This document shows positions 9,264 to 18,474 of a stretch of 35,827 nt of DNA, piece after piece; within the stretch, counting starts at the first letter, position 1; each line of letters opens with the position of its first letter. The stretch lies in contig JAIRXT010000110.1 in NCBI GenBank assembly GCA_031268125.1, positions 1 to 35,827 on the forward strand. Direction: 5' to 3'. The DNA comes from Treponema sp. GTDB taxonomy: Bacteria; Spirochaetota; Spirochaetia; Treponematales; Breznakiellaceae. A program made the position numbers and the translations under genes. The notes under the pieces were generated by a model, which saw only the letters and a list, made by a program, of their open reading frames with translations, ran no database searches and was not told where the DNA came from.

Positions 9264-10250
9264 TTACAGGGATTCCAAAGGGGCGCCGCTTAATGTACTG
9301 CCGGACGCCGTTTCCCGGTTAATATCGCCGGGACAGACAAATTCCACCGCACGGGGAATAACTTCGTATTCGACAGCGGTATCATAAAAATGTTCGCCGT
9401 CTACACAGACATTCATCATATAATCCGTAGATACACTGACAGTTTTTGCCCGATAATGTGATATGTGGCAGGGCCATTTATCATAACGGCCGCGGGTATA
9501 ATCAAGGATGAGGGCGGGCATTTTGATATTCGGCGCCTGCCGTATCAAATAAACATCCAAAAGACCATCGTCGGGCCGGGCTTCCACCGCGGGGATTGTT
9601 TCGTTTGACAAGAAGGGCTCGTTGGCAATCAATATGCTGCGGTAGATTCCCTGCAGGGATACCCCGTCAATCATAACCCGGTACAACTGGACGGTTTTTC
9701 TTTTAATGCCGTAATAAAAAGCCAGGGCAATATATATGCCGCCGGTTCCGGCAAGCCAGCCGGGTAAAAAATCCACATTCTCTATAATGTTGTCCCCCTG
9801 CCGGGATACAATGGCCTCTACCCCCATATAACCGGCGCAAATACCGTAATTATTCCCGCACTTTATAAGATCAAAGGCGGAAACACCGGAGAAAACCAGG
9901 TTTTTAAGAGAGCGGAAATATTCTATTTTGTCTTTTCCAAAATAATTCAAAAAGGTATTGTCCACGCCAAAAGGCCAGCAGGCCACCTGCACGTTGGGCA
10001 GGGCGGCCACGCCGTTGATAACTTCAAACAGCGTACCCATGCCCCCCACCGCGTACACCCGTACAATCCTGTCCGCACCGGAAACATAACGGTGCGTAAA
10101 CCCAACGGCATCCCGTTTCCACCGGGTAATATGAATATCATATTTTACATGGGGAAAAGCGGCAAAAAAGTCTCGTATCTCCCGGCATATTTCTTCGACG
10201 TGTCCTTTGATAAAAAATGCCTTTGGATTAATAACAAAAAGATGCCTCAT
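9264..10250 (-). CDS. Diacylglycerol/lipid-kinase-fold protein with degenerate nucleotide motif
   Basis: NPKA..., AVGGMGTLFEVINGV (canonical GGDGT), ARPDDGLLDVYLI and VDGE...V.P.AVEFVCP typical of the family. Confidence 0.8.
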   Translation of the reverse strand: MRHLFVINPKAFFIKGHVEEICREIRDFFAAFPHVKYDIHITRWKRDAVGFTHRYVSGADRIVRVYAVGGMGTLFEVINGVAALPNVQVACWPFGVDNTFLNYFGKDKIEYFRSLKNLVFSGVSAFDLIKCGNNYGICAGYMGVEAIVSRQGDNIIENVDFLPGWLAGTGGIYIALAFYYGIKRKTVQLYRVMIDGVSLQGIYRSILIANEPFLSNETIPAVEARPDDGLLDVYLIRQAPNIKMPALILDYTRGRYDKWPCHISHYRAKTVSVSTDYMMNVCVDGEHFYDTAVEYEVIPRAVEFVCPGDINRETASGSTLSGAPLESL

Positions 10251-12646
10251 AAAATCGTATTTCCCGGATACTCCCCCGCCTTTAAATATTCCAGCAGCCG
10301 GATCATGTTCCGTTCCGCCTCGTCATAGTTCATGCTGTCCAGGGCATCGGAAATTTTTTCCAGCGTTTCTCCTGTCTGCAATTCCTCATCCCCTTTCGTT
10401 TTGCCGTCTTCCCAGGAATACTCCAGCAGGGGGGTTATACGCTCTCCGGCCCCGGCGGAATCAAACATGCGGGACGATTCCAGGGCTTCCTCAAGCGCGC
10501 CGATCAACACCGGGATGCTGCCCGGACCCCTGGACGGAATTTGCTGTTTCCTGGTAATGGCCTCAAGCTGTGCAGTAAAAGCGGCAAGTTTTTCTTCAAA
10601 GACCGGGTATGCCCTGGCGCAGTATTCCGCATCCCCTGACTTGGCGGCAAATTCAAGTTCCCTGGCCAGGTCCCCCAGCCCGCCGGCGCCTATGGCATTC
10701 AGGGCCCCCTTTATTCCATGAATTTCAATGCCAAAGGCCGGGAGATCGGCCGTGTAGAAAGACCGCATGGTCTGCATCTTCACCGTAAAGGACTTGGCGG
10801 AAATCCGCAGCAGCTTTCCGTATTGTTCCCCTGCACCGCCGGAATGAAAAAGTCCCTTGTCCACATCAAGATCCCCGATGGTCCGGGCGGCTTTAATTAC
10901 CGGCAATTCCTCCGTTCCGGGCGGGGCCTCAGCCGGTCTTTCCACCGGGGTAATATTCATAGCGGCGGCCTCCTTTTGGGTAAGCATAAAAGATATTGTT
11001 TCCGATAAAAAAAGCAAAGCCGTGTCATTGTGGACTATGGGCCCCGTTTCGCTGTCCCCCTCCATAATAATATAGCCCTTCAGCTCATCAAAAACCAGAA
11101 AAGGAAGAATACAAAGAAACAAAACCTGGCTCCCGGCAAAATCGATCTTCTGATTCCGCAGGGCGTTGGCATTTAGGGAAAGATACTTTCTGCCGGCAAG
11201 CAGGGCCGCCGCCTGCTGGTGATATAAAAACTGTTCCCCTTCCACCCTTTGCACCCCCTTGCCCGGCTCAAAGGACGCAAAAATACGGGCGGTTTCCCCG
11301 GTAACCAGGACCAGTGAAGCCCTGCGGACCGCAAAAAAATCGCCGATAACCGGCATCATCTCATCGAATACGTCTTCCATACGTCCCTGCCGGTACAGGG
11401 CCTTGGACAGCCGGGTATACATATCCAGCAGCTGCCGGGACCGCTCCTGCATGGTAATATGTATTTTAAACTGTTCCACCATGCGGTAAAGGGACTGAGC
11501 CATGATCCCAATTTCATCCAGGGACCGGGGCCGGGCGATCTCCGTATCAAAATTCCCCCGGGATATGGCTTCGCAGGCCAGGCTTAGATCGTGGACCGGC
11601 CTTGATACAGCCCGGAAAAGATAATAAAGAAACATGATAAAAATTACCAGAAAAATGACAAAGGTATACACGAACAGGCGCAGCATGGGAAACAGGGCGT
11701 CCCAGACGCTGCTTTTTGGGACAGCGGCATATATATAAATAAACTTGTCAAAATCACCAAATTTTACCGGATAAAAACAGGCAAAAGCCCCCGTGTCCAG
11801 CAGGGGGCTGTAATCCCCGGACAATAACATGCTTTCTTTCCGGCCCAGAGCCTCCTTAATGCGGTCAGAGCCGGGAAAGCCCAGTTCTTCCAGAGACTTC
11901 CCCACCTTGCCGGGGTCTTCATGACAGCGCAAAACACCCGTTGCCGTAAACAGGGTAGACACTACGCCGGGCGCCGGTCCCAAAATCTCTTTGGTCAGCA
12001 GAATATCCTGCCCCACACAACCGATAAATTCGCCGTCCCTGAACACCGGTACCGACAGGCTGATACAGTCAAACTGACCTTCCCCTGCGCCGTAATCCCA
12101 AAAATACCCGTATTCATCGTCAACATCAATAAAAGGAGACCGCGTTATCCTGGGAACAAGATACCAGTAAGAAACATCCATGTCATCCAAAAGATCTTCA
12201 TACATATCCGGCGCTTCAACATAGCCGTTCCCCTGCCGGACATACGACCGCATATATCTGCCGGAACTCTCCCCCGGATACTCCCCCCGGTGTTCCGCAT
12301 CCCTGCCGTCGAAGGCGTTGGGCTCAAAAATCAGCCAGGTATTAATAACCATACCGTTTCTAAAACCGGAAATAAGTACCCGTTCCCCCAGGTCCCTGGC
12401 ATCGGGGCGGGTAATATCTATATCCTGCAATTCCCGGGCGGCAATTACCAGGGCCAGTTTGACCGTTTCAACGTAGTTTTGGAAGTTTGCCCCGCTAAAC
12501 CGGGCGGCGTTTTCAACATCCTGCTTTGCTTTTTCGGTCTTGTCATGAACTGAAATTTGAATAATTAAAACAGATTGAACCGCATAGAGCAGCATGAAGG
12601 GAATCGTAACAAAAACAAATACTTTTAACCAAATAGTGCTTTTCAT
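10247..12646 (-). CDS. Cache-HAMP(-GAF-like)-HPt signalling protein
   Basis: N-terminal TM plus Cache-like periplasmic region, second TM, HAMP-like SRPVHDLSLACEAISRGNFDTEIARPRSLDEIGIMAQS, HPt-like EIHGIKGALNAIGAGGLGDLARELE; no HisKA/HATPase motifs. Confidence 0.75.
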   Translation of the reverse strand: MKSTIWLKVFVFVTIPFMLLYAVQSVLIIQISVHDKTEKAKQDVENAARFSGANFQNYVETVKLALVIAARELQDIDITRPDARDLGERVLISGFRNGMVINTWLIFEPNAFDGRDAEHRGEYPGESSGRYMRSYVRQGNGYVEAPDMYEDLLDDMDVSYWYLVPRITRSPFIDVDDEYGYFWDYGAGEGQFDCISLSVPVFRDGEFIGCVGQDILLTKEILGPAPGVVSTLFTATGVLRCHEDPGKVGKSLEELGFPGSDRIKEALGRKESMLLSGDYSPLLDTGAFACFYPVKFGDFDKFIYIYAAVPKSSVWDALFPMLRLFVYTFVIFLVIFIMFLYYLFRAVSRPVHDLSLACEAISRGNFDTEIARPRSLDEIGIMAQSLYRMVEQFKIHITMQERSRQLLDMYTRLSKALYRQGRMEDVFDEMMPVIGDFFAVRRASLVLVTGETARIFASFEPGKGVQRVEGEQFLYHQQAAALLAGRKYLSLNANALRNQKIDFAGSQVLFLCILPFLVFDELKGYIIMEGDSETGPIVHNDTALLFLSETISFMLTQKEAAAMNITPVERPAEAPPGTEELPVIKAARTIGDLDVDKGLFHSGGAGEQYGKLLRISAKSFTVKMQTMRSFYTADLPAFGIEIHGIKGALNAIGAGGLGDLARELEFAAKSGDAEYCARAYPVFEEKLAAFTAQLEAITRKQQIPSRGPGSIPVLIGALEEALESSRMFDSAGAGERITPLLEYSWEDGKTKGDEELQTGETLEKISDALDSMNYDEAERNMIRLLEYLKAGEYPGNTIL

Positions 12647-12749
12647 ATTCCCGTCCCCGAATACCTTGTCCGCAAAAATTTGATCTACAACTTATGACAT
12701 AGTAGAACAAATTCCATAAAAAAAATAGTTTCTGGGGATAAGATTCAGC

Positions 12750-13433
12750 TCACTTGAAAAAATTCAGGCGTCCATACTTGTGCCATTTCCCGGAATGGCG
12801 CTTACCCGGCTGATCGATTAACCGGAAGATATAGGCGGCAAAATTATCGTCCTCCCCCGTTTCCCGGGAAGAAAAACCCAGGGTAATGTAAGGTTCCGCC
12901 AAAGATGAGGCAAGAAGCCCCTGGGTAAAGGCCCGAAACGCCGCGGCGGCGGAAAGCCCCAGAAGATCCGCCTGGTCATCGCGGCCGGCCGGGGAATCCG
13001 GCGCCACCAGCGCCAGGACGCCGGACCGCCGGGCCCGGAAGATCAACGCCAATTCCCGGACCAGGAAAAACCAGCCCTTAATGTGATCGTTCACCAGAAT
13101 TTCAATATCCAGGGGCAAAAGTTCGGCGGCAGGACGGCGAAAAGACGGGGGATTACAGATCAAGACGGCCTCGTCAATATGCTCAAGCTGATGAACGGCG
13201 GAAAGGACCAGGGTACGGGCGGAAATAGGACTTCCGGGATTCCAGGCCAAGGGTATGACCGCCTGACCAAATTCCCCGGAGGAGGGAAGATCCCGGTGAG
13301 AAATCCTGGTTTGTTCGGAAAGCCGGTTGGGCAGCAGAACCTGGGCAAACCGCTCCACCCGCTTGGCGGCCTGGGCGGCGACAGCGGCACAGAGTAGTGA
13401 ATCATTCCCCACAATCAAAATACCCCTGGTCAT
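12750..13433 (-). CDS. Hypothetical protein, possibly degenerate Rossmann/SDR-like
   Basis: Good-length ORF; alternating beta-alpha pattern; no clear SDR catalytic motif. Confidence 0.5.
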   Translation of the reverse strand: MTRGILIVGNDSLLCAAVAAQAAKRVERFAQVLLPNRLSEQTRISHRDLPSSGEFGQAVIPLAWNPGSPISARTLVLSAVHQLEHIDEAVLICNPPSFRRPAAELLPLDIEILVNDHIKGWFFLVRELALIFRARRSGVLALVAPDSPAGRDDQADLLGLSAAAAFRAFTQGLLASSLAEPYITLGFSSRETGEDDNFAAYIFRLIDQPGKRHSGKWHKYGRLNFFK

Positions 13434-13486
13434 TGTCTCAGTGTACCCGCAGACGGCCCCTGCCGCAAGGCTCCCTGCCTAATTGT

Positions 13487-13555
13487 CAGCAATTTTACTT
13501 TTACAAAATTTTCCGATGGAAAGACGCCTATAAAATCATTGGGGATCCTGCCGGC
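13487..13555 (+). repeat. CAGCAATT-family intergenic repeat, copy A
   Basis: 69 nt nearly identical to 30806-30875. Confidence 0.9.
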
Positions 13556-13557
13556 CG

Positions 13558-13601
13558 GGAAAAAAGAGACACTTCCCCAAAGGGTCCCTTCTCTTTTTTC
13601 C
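13558..13601. terminator. Hairpin with T-rich arm
   Basis: GGAAAAAAGAGA (13558-13569)/TCTCTTTTTTCC (13590-13601), 12-bp perfect. Confidence 0.4.
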
Positions 13602-13661
13602 GCTTTTCGCTTTAGCGAAACCGCCGCCCCCTGTTACATCTTTTGGGCGTCTTTTTCCCCC

Positions 13662-13692
13662 TAAAAAAAGAGGGGGCGATCCACCCCCTCTT
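13662..13692 (-). terminator. Intrinsic terminator for second SBP gene
   Basis: AAGAGGGGG (13668-13676)/CCCCCTCTT (13684-13692), followed on minus by a T7 run. Confidence 0.85.
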
Positions 13693-13713
13693 CATATTCT
13701 AAACTAACTAAAC

Positions 13714-15312
13714 TTAGCGCCTTACGGCGCCGCGCTTAAGCTGTAAAAGTTCCTGGAGCCCCAGACGGTTAAGCTGGGCAACATAAGTGTCCCATTCACG
13801 GTCAATGTCCGCCTGGCCGCTTACCCATTCTGCCTGCTTCTGCACGACATAATCGCTGACGGCTGTTTGAAGATCCGCCGCCCTCCGGGCATTGGCCGCA
13901 GTCAGCCATAACTGGGGCATAACTTCTTTTTCAAGGAAGGGCTTGTACAGGGCGTCCCGGACTTCTTTGTCCTTGTATTCGTTCTCATAACCCGGTTTGG
14001 GCTGTTCTTTCCAATTGGGCCGCCGGAATTTGGGTAAAGAAGGTATCGAATACCCTCCCCAGCCGTTCATGTCCCGCTCGTCCTGATTCCAGGACGTGGT
14101 ATTAACAGGCAGCCAATACTGGGTACCGTTCTCCAGATTCGTAAGATTCCAGGTCTTCCCCATAGGTCCCGCATCACATTCGGTGCTGTGAATGGGATCG
14201 TATATCCGGTCCAGCCAGTCGATAATCCGCTGGGCTTTGGCCTGGGCCTTGTCGGTAATGGCAAACTGGGTGCGGAACAGGGTCATCCCGTTGTTGTTGT
14301 TACGGAATACCGGGTTTGTTACCCCCGGGGCCCGGAGAACCGGTATTGGCGTATAGCCGTACCAGTTCTTTGAAGGATCTGTATCTATAATGCTGGGTTC
14401 AATTTCGGCAACGTAATCGCCCGTACCGTAGGCGATGGAAGAACCGTAAAGCCCCTGTTTCCCCTTGGCCTTCCAGGTCTCCAAATTCTGGGTATAGAGT
14501 TCCCGATCCACCAGGCCCTCTTTGTAAAGCCCCGCGAACCACTTGATAAATTCCCGGTACTCCGGCCGGATGATAGTGCTTTCTATCTGGCCGTTAATGA
14601 CGGAAAAATACCCGGCGTTTATCCCTGCTCCGGACGCGTTTACCCCGAACCAGCCCGCCAGGGTACCCAGGTTCAGGTTATTCGGATCCCCGGAGAAGGG
14701 GATGATCTGCTGGCCGTTCACCGCGGGAATCCTGTCCCGGAAGGCGATTAACACCTGCCGGAATTCGTCGGTGGTGGTGGGCATTTTAAGGCCAAGCTGA
14801 TCCAGCCACACCTGGTTAATCCAGGGGCTAAAGGAGACAATGGGCTCCTCTACGACATACGGCGGTGAATAGATGTGGCCGTCGGGAAGGGTCATGCTCT
14901 GGCGGATCCCGGGCCGGTCCAGGGCTTCTTTGATATTCACGGTATTGGCGATGTAACTTTCCAGCGGAATAATGGCGCCTTCCCCGGACAAGGTCATAAT
15001 ATCGTTGTCGTTGAGCAGCCAGCCCCCAATAGCATCGGGATAGTTACCGGTATTCAGCATGATGTTCTTCTGTTCCAGAGCCGCCTGGTAGGGATAAATC
15101 TGGGGCTGGACCCGGACGCCGGATTCTTTGGCAATTACATCATACAGGGCATACCAGCCGGGCCCGACTGCCCGGTCCGCGTCTACCAGCAGGGTAAAGG
15201 TGGTTTCCCCGGAAACCGAAGGAGCCGCAGTACTTTGACGCCCTCCCCCTCCGAACAACAATCCTGCGGATACCAGCATTGATACCGCAACAAGGAAAAA
15301 AATCTTCCTCAT
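13714..15312 (-). CDS. Extracellular solute-binding protein, sugar ABC transporter (second cluster)
   Basis: Start at MRKIFFLVAVSMLVSAGLLFGGGGRQS chosen over upstream ORF start; SBP-like sequence; permeases adjacent. Confidence 0.87.
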   Translation of the reverse strand: MRKIFFLVAVSMLVSAGLLFGGGGRQSTAAPSVSGETTFTLLVDADRAVGPGWYALYDVIAKESGVRVQPQIYPYQAALEQKNIMLNTGNYPDAIGGWLLNDNDIMTLSGEGAIIPLESYIANTVNIKEALDRPGIRQSMTLPDGHIYSPPYVVEEPIVSFSPWINQVWLDQLGLKMPTTTDEFRQVLIAFRDRIPAVNGQQIIPFSGDPNNLNLGTLAGWFGVNASGAGINAGYFSVINGQIESTIIRPEYREFIKWFAGLYKEGLVDRELYTQNLETWKAKGKQGLYGSSIAYGTGDYVAEIEPSIIDTDPSKNWYGYTPIPVLRAPGVTNPVFRNNNNGMTLFRTQFAITDKAQAKAQRIIDWLDRIYDPIHSTECDAGPMGKTWNLTNLENGTQYWLPVNTTSWNQDERDMNGWGGYSIPSLPKFRRPNWKEQPKPGYENEYKDKEVRDALYKPFLEKEVMPQLWLTAANARRAADLQTAVSDYVVQKQAEWVSGQADIDREWDTYVAQLNRLGLQELLQLKRGAVRR

Positions 15313-15346
15313 ATTCAATCCTCCTAAAACATTATCCTGGGCTAAA

Positions 15347-16282
15347 CTAGCCTTTAAGGGAACCAACAGTAACACCTTTTACAAAGTGTTTTTGTATAAA
15401 GGGATACAGAACTAACACCGGAACACTGGAAATAATAATAAGAGAATATTTCATCATGTCCCGCAGGGCTTCCAGCCGCCGCCGCTCGGCAATAAAATCA
15501 TCCGTCAGCGGCATGTTGGGGGCCTGGGTATTTTGCAGCAGGACCATCCGCAGTTCCAACTGCAGGGGCTGCCGCTCCCGGTCGGTTATGTACAGCAGGG
15601 CGCTGAAGTAGGAATTCCAGTGGCCTACGCCGCACCACAGGACCAGAATGGCAATAATGGCCCCGGACAGGGGCAGCACAACACGGAAAAAGAAACCGGT
15701 GTTGGTACAGCCGTCAATCCTTGCCGCGTCCAAAAGCTCACCCGGAATATTCGCCATAAAAAAGGTCCGGGCCACCATCATGTTGTAAACCCCAAGGGCC
15801 CCGGGGATAACCAGCGCCCATACGGTGTTAAGCATGTGCATCTGGCGCACTACCAGGTAGGTGGGAACCAGGCCGCCGGAAACAAACATGGTAACAATGT
15901 AAAAAATAGAAATAGTTTTTCTGCCGTAAAAGTCGTTCCGGGAAAGGGCGTAGGCGGTGGGCAGGGTAACGGCCAGGTTAATAATAACCCCCAGGATGGT
16001 GTAATATACGGAATTAAAGAAACCCCGCATAACACCCTGGTTTTTAAGCACTTCCTTGTATCCGTCCAGGGTAAAACCCTTGGGATAAAGAAGCACCCGG
16101 CCCCCCGCAACCTCAAACGGATCGCTTACCGAAGAAATAACAATAAAATACAAGGGATAGGCGACAATCAAAAATACAAGCGTAAGAACGATAAAGTTGA
16201 CAATATCGAACACAAGGTCTTCCGCGCAGCGCCGCTGGGCACGGAATTTTACTGTTTTACTCATAGATCCCCCTTCTACCAA
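15347..16282 (-). CDS. ABC sugar transporter permease, YtcP-like (second cluster)
   Basis: LLDAARIDGCTNTGFFFRVVLPLSGAIIAILVLWCGVGHWN EAA loop; TM helices. Confidence 0.9.
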   Translation of the reverse strand: MVEGGSMSKTVKFRAQRRCAEDLVFDIVNFIVLTLVFLIVAYPLYFIVISSVSDPFEVAGGRVLLYPKGFTLDGYKEVLKNQGVMRGFFNSVYYTILGVIINLAVTLPTAYALSRNDFYGRKTISIFYIVTMFVSGGLVPTYLVVRQMHMLNTVWALVIPGALGVYNMMVARTFFMANIPGELLDAARIDGCTNTGFFFRVVLPLSGAIIAILVLWCGVGHWNSYFSALLYITDRERQPLQLELRMVLLQNTQAPNMPLTDDFIAERRRLEALRDMMKYSLIIISSVPVLVLYPFIQKHFVKGVTVGSLKG

Positions 16283-17220
16283 AGCGCATTGTCAGAAAGT
16301 TTCCGGGAAAGCGCGTTTACCGTAATAAGCAGCACTGCGTTTACCGCCGAATTAAAAAGACCAATGGCCGATGAATACGCCATATCGTTATTCAGAATAC
16401 CAAGTTTATACACATAGGTTGAAATAATTTCCGACACGTTCAGGTTAAGGGGGTTCTGCAAAGCGTAGACCTTTTCAAAACCGATGGACAAAAGGCTCCC
16501 AAAAGACAAGATCAACAGCATTACTGCTACCGGCAGGATAGTGGGCAGATCGATATGGATAATCCGCTGGAGCTTTGTAGCGCCGTCCATAATGGCCGCC
16601 TCGTGGTGTTCCGGGTTTACCCCGGAAAGGGCGGCGAAGTACACTACGGAACTCCAGCCCATGCCCTGCCAGACGCCGGTCCATACATAAATGTGGCGCC
16701 ATATACCGCGTTCCCCCATAAAATTGACGGAAGAACCCCCTAAAATTTCAATAATCTTGTTTACCATGCCCACCCGGGGGGAAAGGAACATGATAATCAT
16801 ACTGCACATGACCACGGTGCTGATAAAATTGGGCGCATAGGTAACGGTTTGAATTACCTTGGTGTAGCCCTTGTGCCGGAACGAATTGAGAAGCAGGGCA
16901 AGGATAATCGGGATAGGGAAGCTGGCCGCCAGGCCGTAGATACTAAGAATAAAAGTATTCCAGATGATAAGCCCCGCGTTGGGGCTGTTGAAAAACCGGA
17001 TAAAATGATCCCAGCCTACCCAGGGGCTGCCCCAAATGCCCCTCCGCGCCGAATATGCCCTAAAGGCTATTTGAGCGCCGTACAGCGGCCAGTAATGAAA
17101 AATAAGCGTAATGACAATACCGGGGAGGCAAAATAGATATAAATCCCGGTTTGCCAGTATTTGGGCTATCCGGGATTTACCGTTTTTATTCGCAAGACCT
17201 GACGACAATGTGTGTTTCAA
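16276..17220 (-). CDS. ABC sugar transporter permease, LplB-like (second cluster)
   Basis: HHEAAIMDGATKLQRIIHIDLPTILPVAVMLLILSFGSLLSIGFEKVY. Confidence 0.9.
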   Translation of the reverse strand: MKHTLSSGLANKNGKSRIAQILANRDLYLFCLPGIVITLIFHYWPLYGAQIAFRAYSARRGIWGSPWVGWDHFIRFFNSPNAGLIIWNTFILSIYGLAASFPIPIILALLLNSFRHKGYTKVIQTVTYAPNFISTVVMCSMIIMFLSPRVGMVNKIIEILGGSSVNFMGERGIWRHIYVWTGVWQGMGWSSVVYFAALSGVNPEHHEAAIMDGATKLQRIIHIDLPTILPVAVMLLILSFGSLLSIGFEKVYALQNPLNLNVSEIISTYVYKLGILNNDMAYSSAIGLFNSAVNAVLLITVNALSRKLSDNALW

Positions 17221-17293
17221 TTGTTATCCCTCTTGAAGATGAACCTTCCGCAAACCCTGTTAACTTAGGGAAGGAACAACTTTGATATTAATC

Positions 17294-17322
17294 ATTGTAG
17301 CTCCGGCCCGGCGGCATGTCAA
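17294..17322 (-). promoter_or_regulatory. Sigma70-like promoter of the second ABC cluster (TTGACA-N17-TACAAT)
   Basis: Minus-strand TTGACA (17322-17317), 17-nt spacer, TACAAT (17299-17294). Confidence 0.75.
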
Positions 17323-17440
17323 CATTTTTTCTGCATTTCACTCCCGCAGGCCGGCGGAAGAAGTTCCGAACGGAAGAGAACCGGAACTCAGGCCGCCCCT
17401 GCCGCCCAAAAGCGGCAGAGAACAGCGTCCCCGGGGCGGT

Positions 17441-18202
17441 CTATTCGGCCCGGCGGGAAACCTTCTGAATTTCCACATCGTTTTTATGAAGATAGCTTTC
17501 TATCCTCAGGGGTATTTCATCATCGGTATAAACAGCGGCCACCTTGTCGGTGCGGACCAGTCCTACTACGCCCGCCGTACTAAATTTTTCCGACTCGATA
17601 AGCACGATGATATCTTTTGCCTGCCCGGAGAGATTCTGAATAGTCTCCGCCCGCAGATGATCCCTGCCGGTAAATCCAAAGGATTCGGAAAAACCATCAA
17701 CCCCAATAAAAAATTTATCTGAAAAGAAAATCTCCCCGCACTTGCAGGTCATGGGACCTACGGTTACCTGGGATTCCTTTTCAAAAACTCCGCCCAAAAG
17801 AATAATTTTTCCGTTAGGAATACTGCGGATGTGGTTCGCAATAAATATTGAATTTGTTACGATGGTTACATCCTTTTTGGTTTTAACCAGTTCTTCCGCC
17901 AGCAGGGCGCAGATAGAATCCGACTCGATAAGCACGGTTTCCCCGTCCGTTACGGTAGACGCCGCCCGCAGGGCGATGCGTTTTTTTATATTGTAATTGT
18001 AGGCCATGCAGGTATTTACGCCGTTGCTTAGATCAATACAGGCGTATCCATGTTCACGCCGGACAAGTCCTTGTTCCTCAAGAGTATCAAGATCTTTGCG
18101 GATGGTTACCTGAGAAACTGAAAACATTTCCGCCAGTGCAGCTACTTCAACCTTCCGGTTCTTAGTGAGTGCATCAAGGATTCTACGGTGACGGTGTGTC
18201 AT
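17441..18202 (-). CDS. DeoR-family transcriptional regulator
   Basis: RHRRILDALTKNRKVEVAALAEMFSVSQVTIRKDLDTLEEQGLVRREHG; DeoR sugar-sensor region IGVDGF... Confidence 0.95.
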   Translation of the reverse strand: MTHRHRRILDALTKNRKVEVAALAEMFSVSQVTIRKDLDTLEEQGLVRREHGYACIDLSNGVNTCMAYNYNIKKRIALRAASTVTDGETVLIESDSICALLAEELVKTKKDVTIVTNSIFIANHIRSIPNGKIILLGGVFEKESQVTVGPMTCKCGEIFFSDKFFIGVDGFSESFGFTGRDHLRAETIQNLSGQAKDIIVLIESEKFSTAGVVGLVRTDKVAAVYTDDEIPLRIESYLHKNDVEIQKVSRRAE

Positions 18203-18406
18203 TCTTTCCTCTCTTTAATAGAATCTGTACACGGATTGGTAGCGCTAACTCCCCTTGGCCTTATCAAGTACCTGCCGGCAACGCCGTCTGTAGTTTTGAT
18301 ACTTTTTCCCGGCCGCTCTGTTATAAGATACAATTTTTACTAAAATAGTCAACAAAAAACTTTCATAAAAAATTCTGCTTCTTTTGACAGAAACTAAAGG
18401 GGCAGC

Positions 18407-18416
18407 GTAACGTTAC
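18407..18416. promoter_or_regulatory. Palindrome GTAACGTTAC, possible operator
   Basis: Perfect 10-bp palindrome downstream of TTGACA (18384-18389). Confidence 0.35.
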
Positions 18417-18442
18417 TGTTATATGATCTTGTTCCAAAATGC

Positions 18443-18474
18443 CAAAACTGCGGCTTATAAAAACCGCAGTTTTG
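18443..18474. repeat. 11-bp perfect inverted repeat
   Basis: CAAAACTGCGG cttataaaaa CCGCAGTTTTG. Confidence 0.8.

Noticed and set aside
12750-13433. Functional short-chain dehydrogenase call
   Set aside because: Rossmann-like pattern but no TGxxxGxG or YxxxK motif; kept as hypothetical
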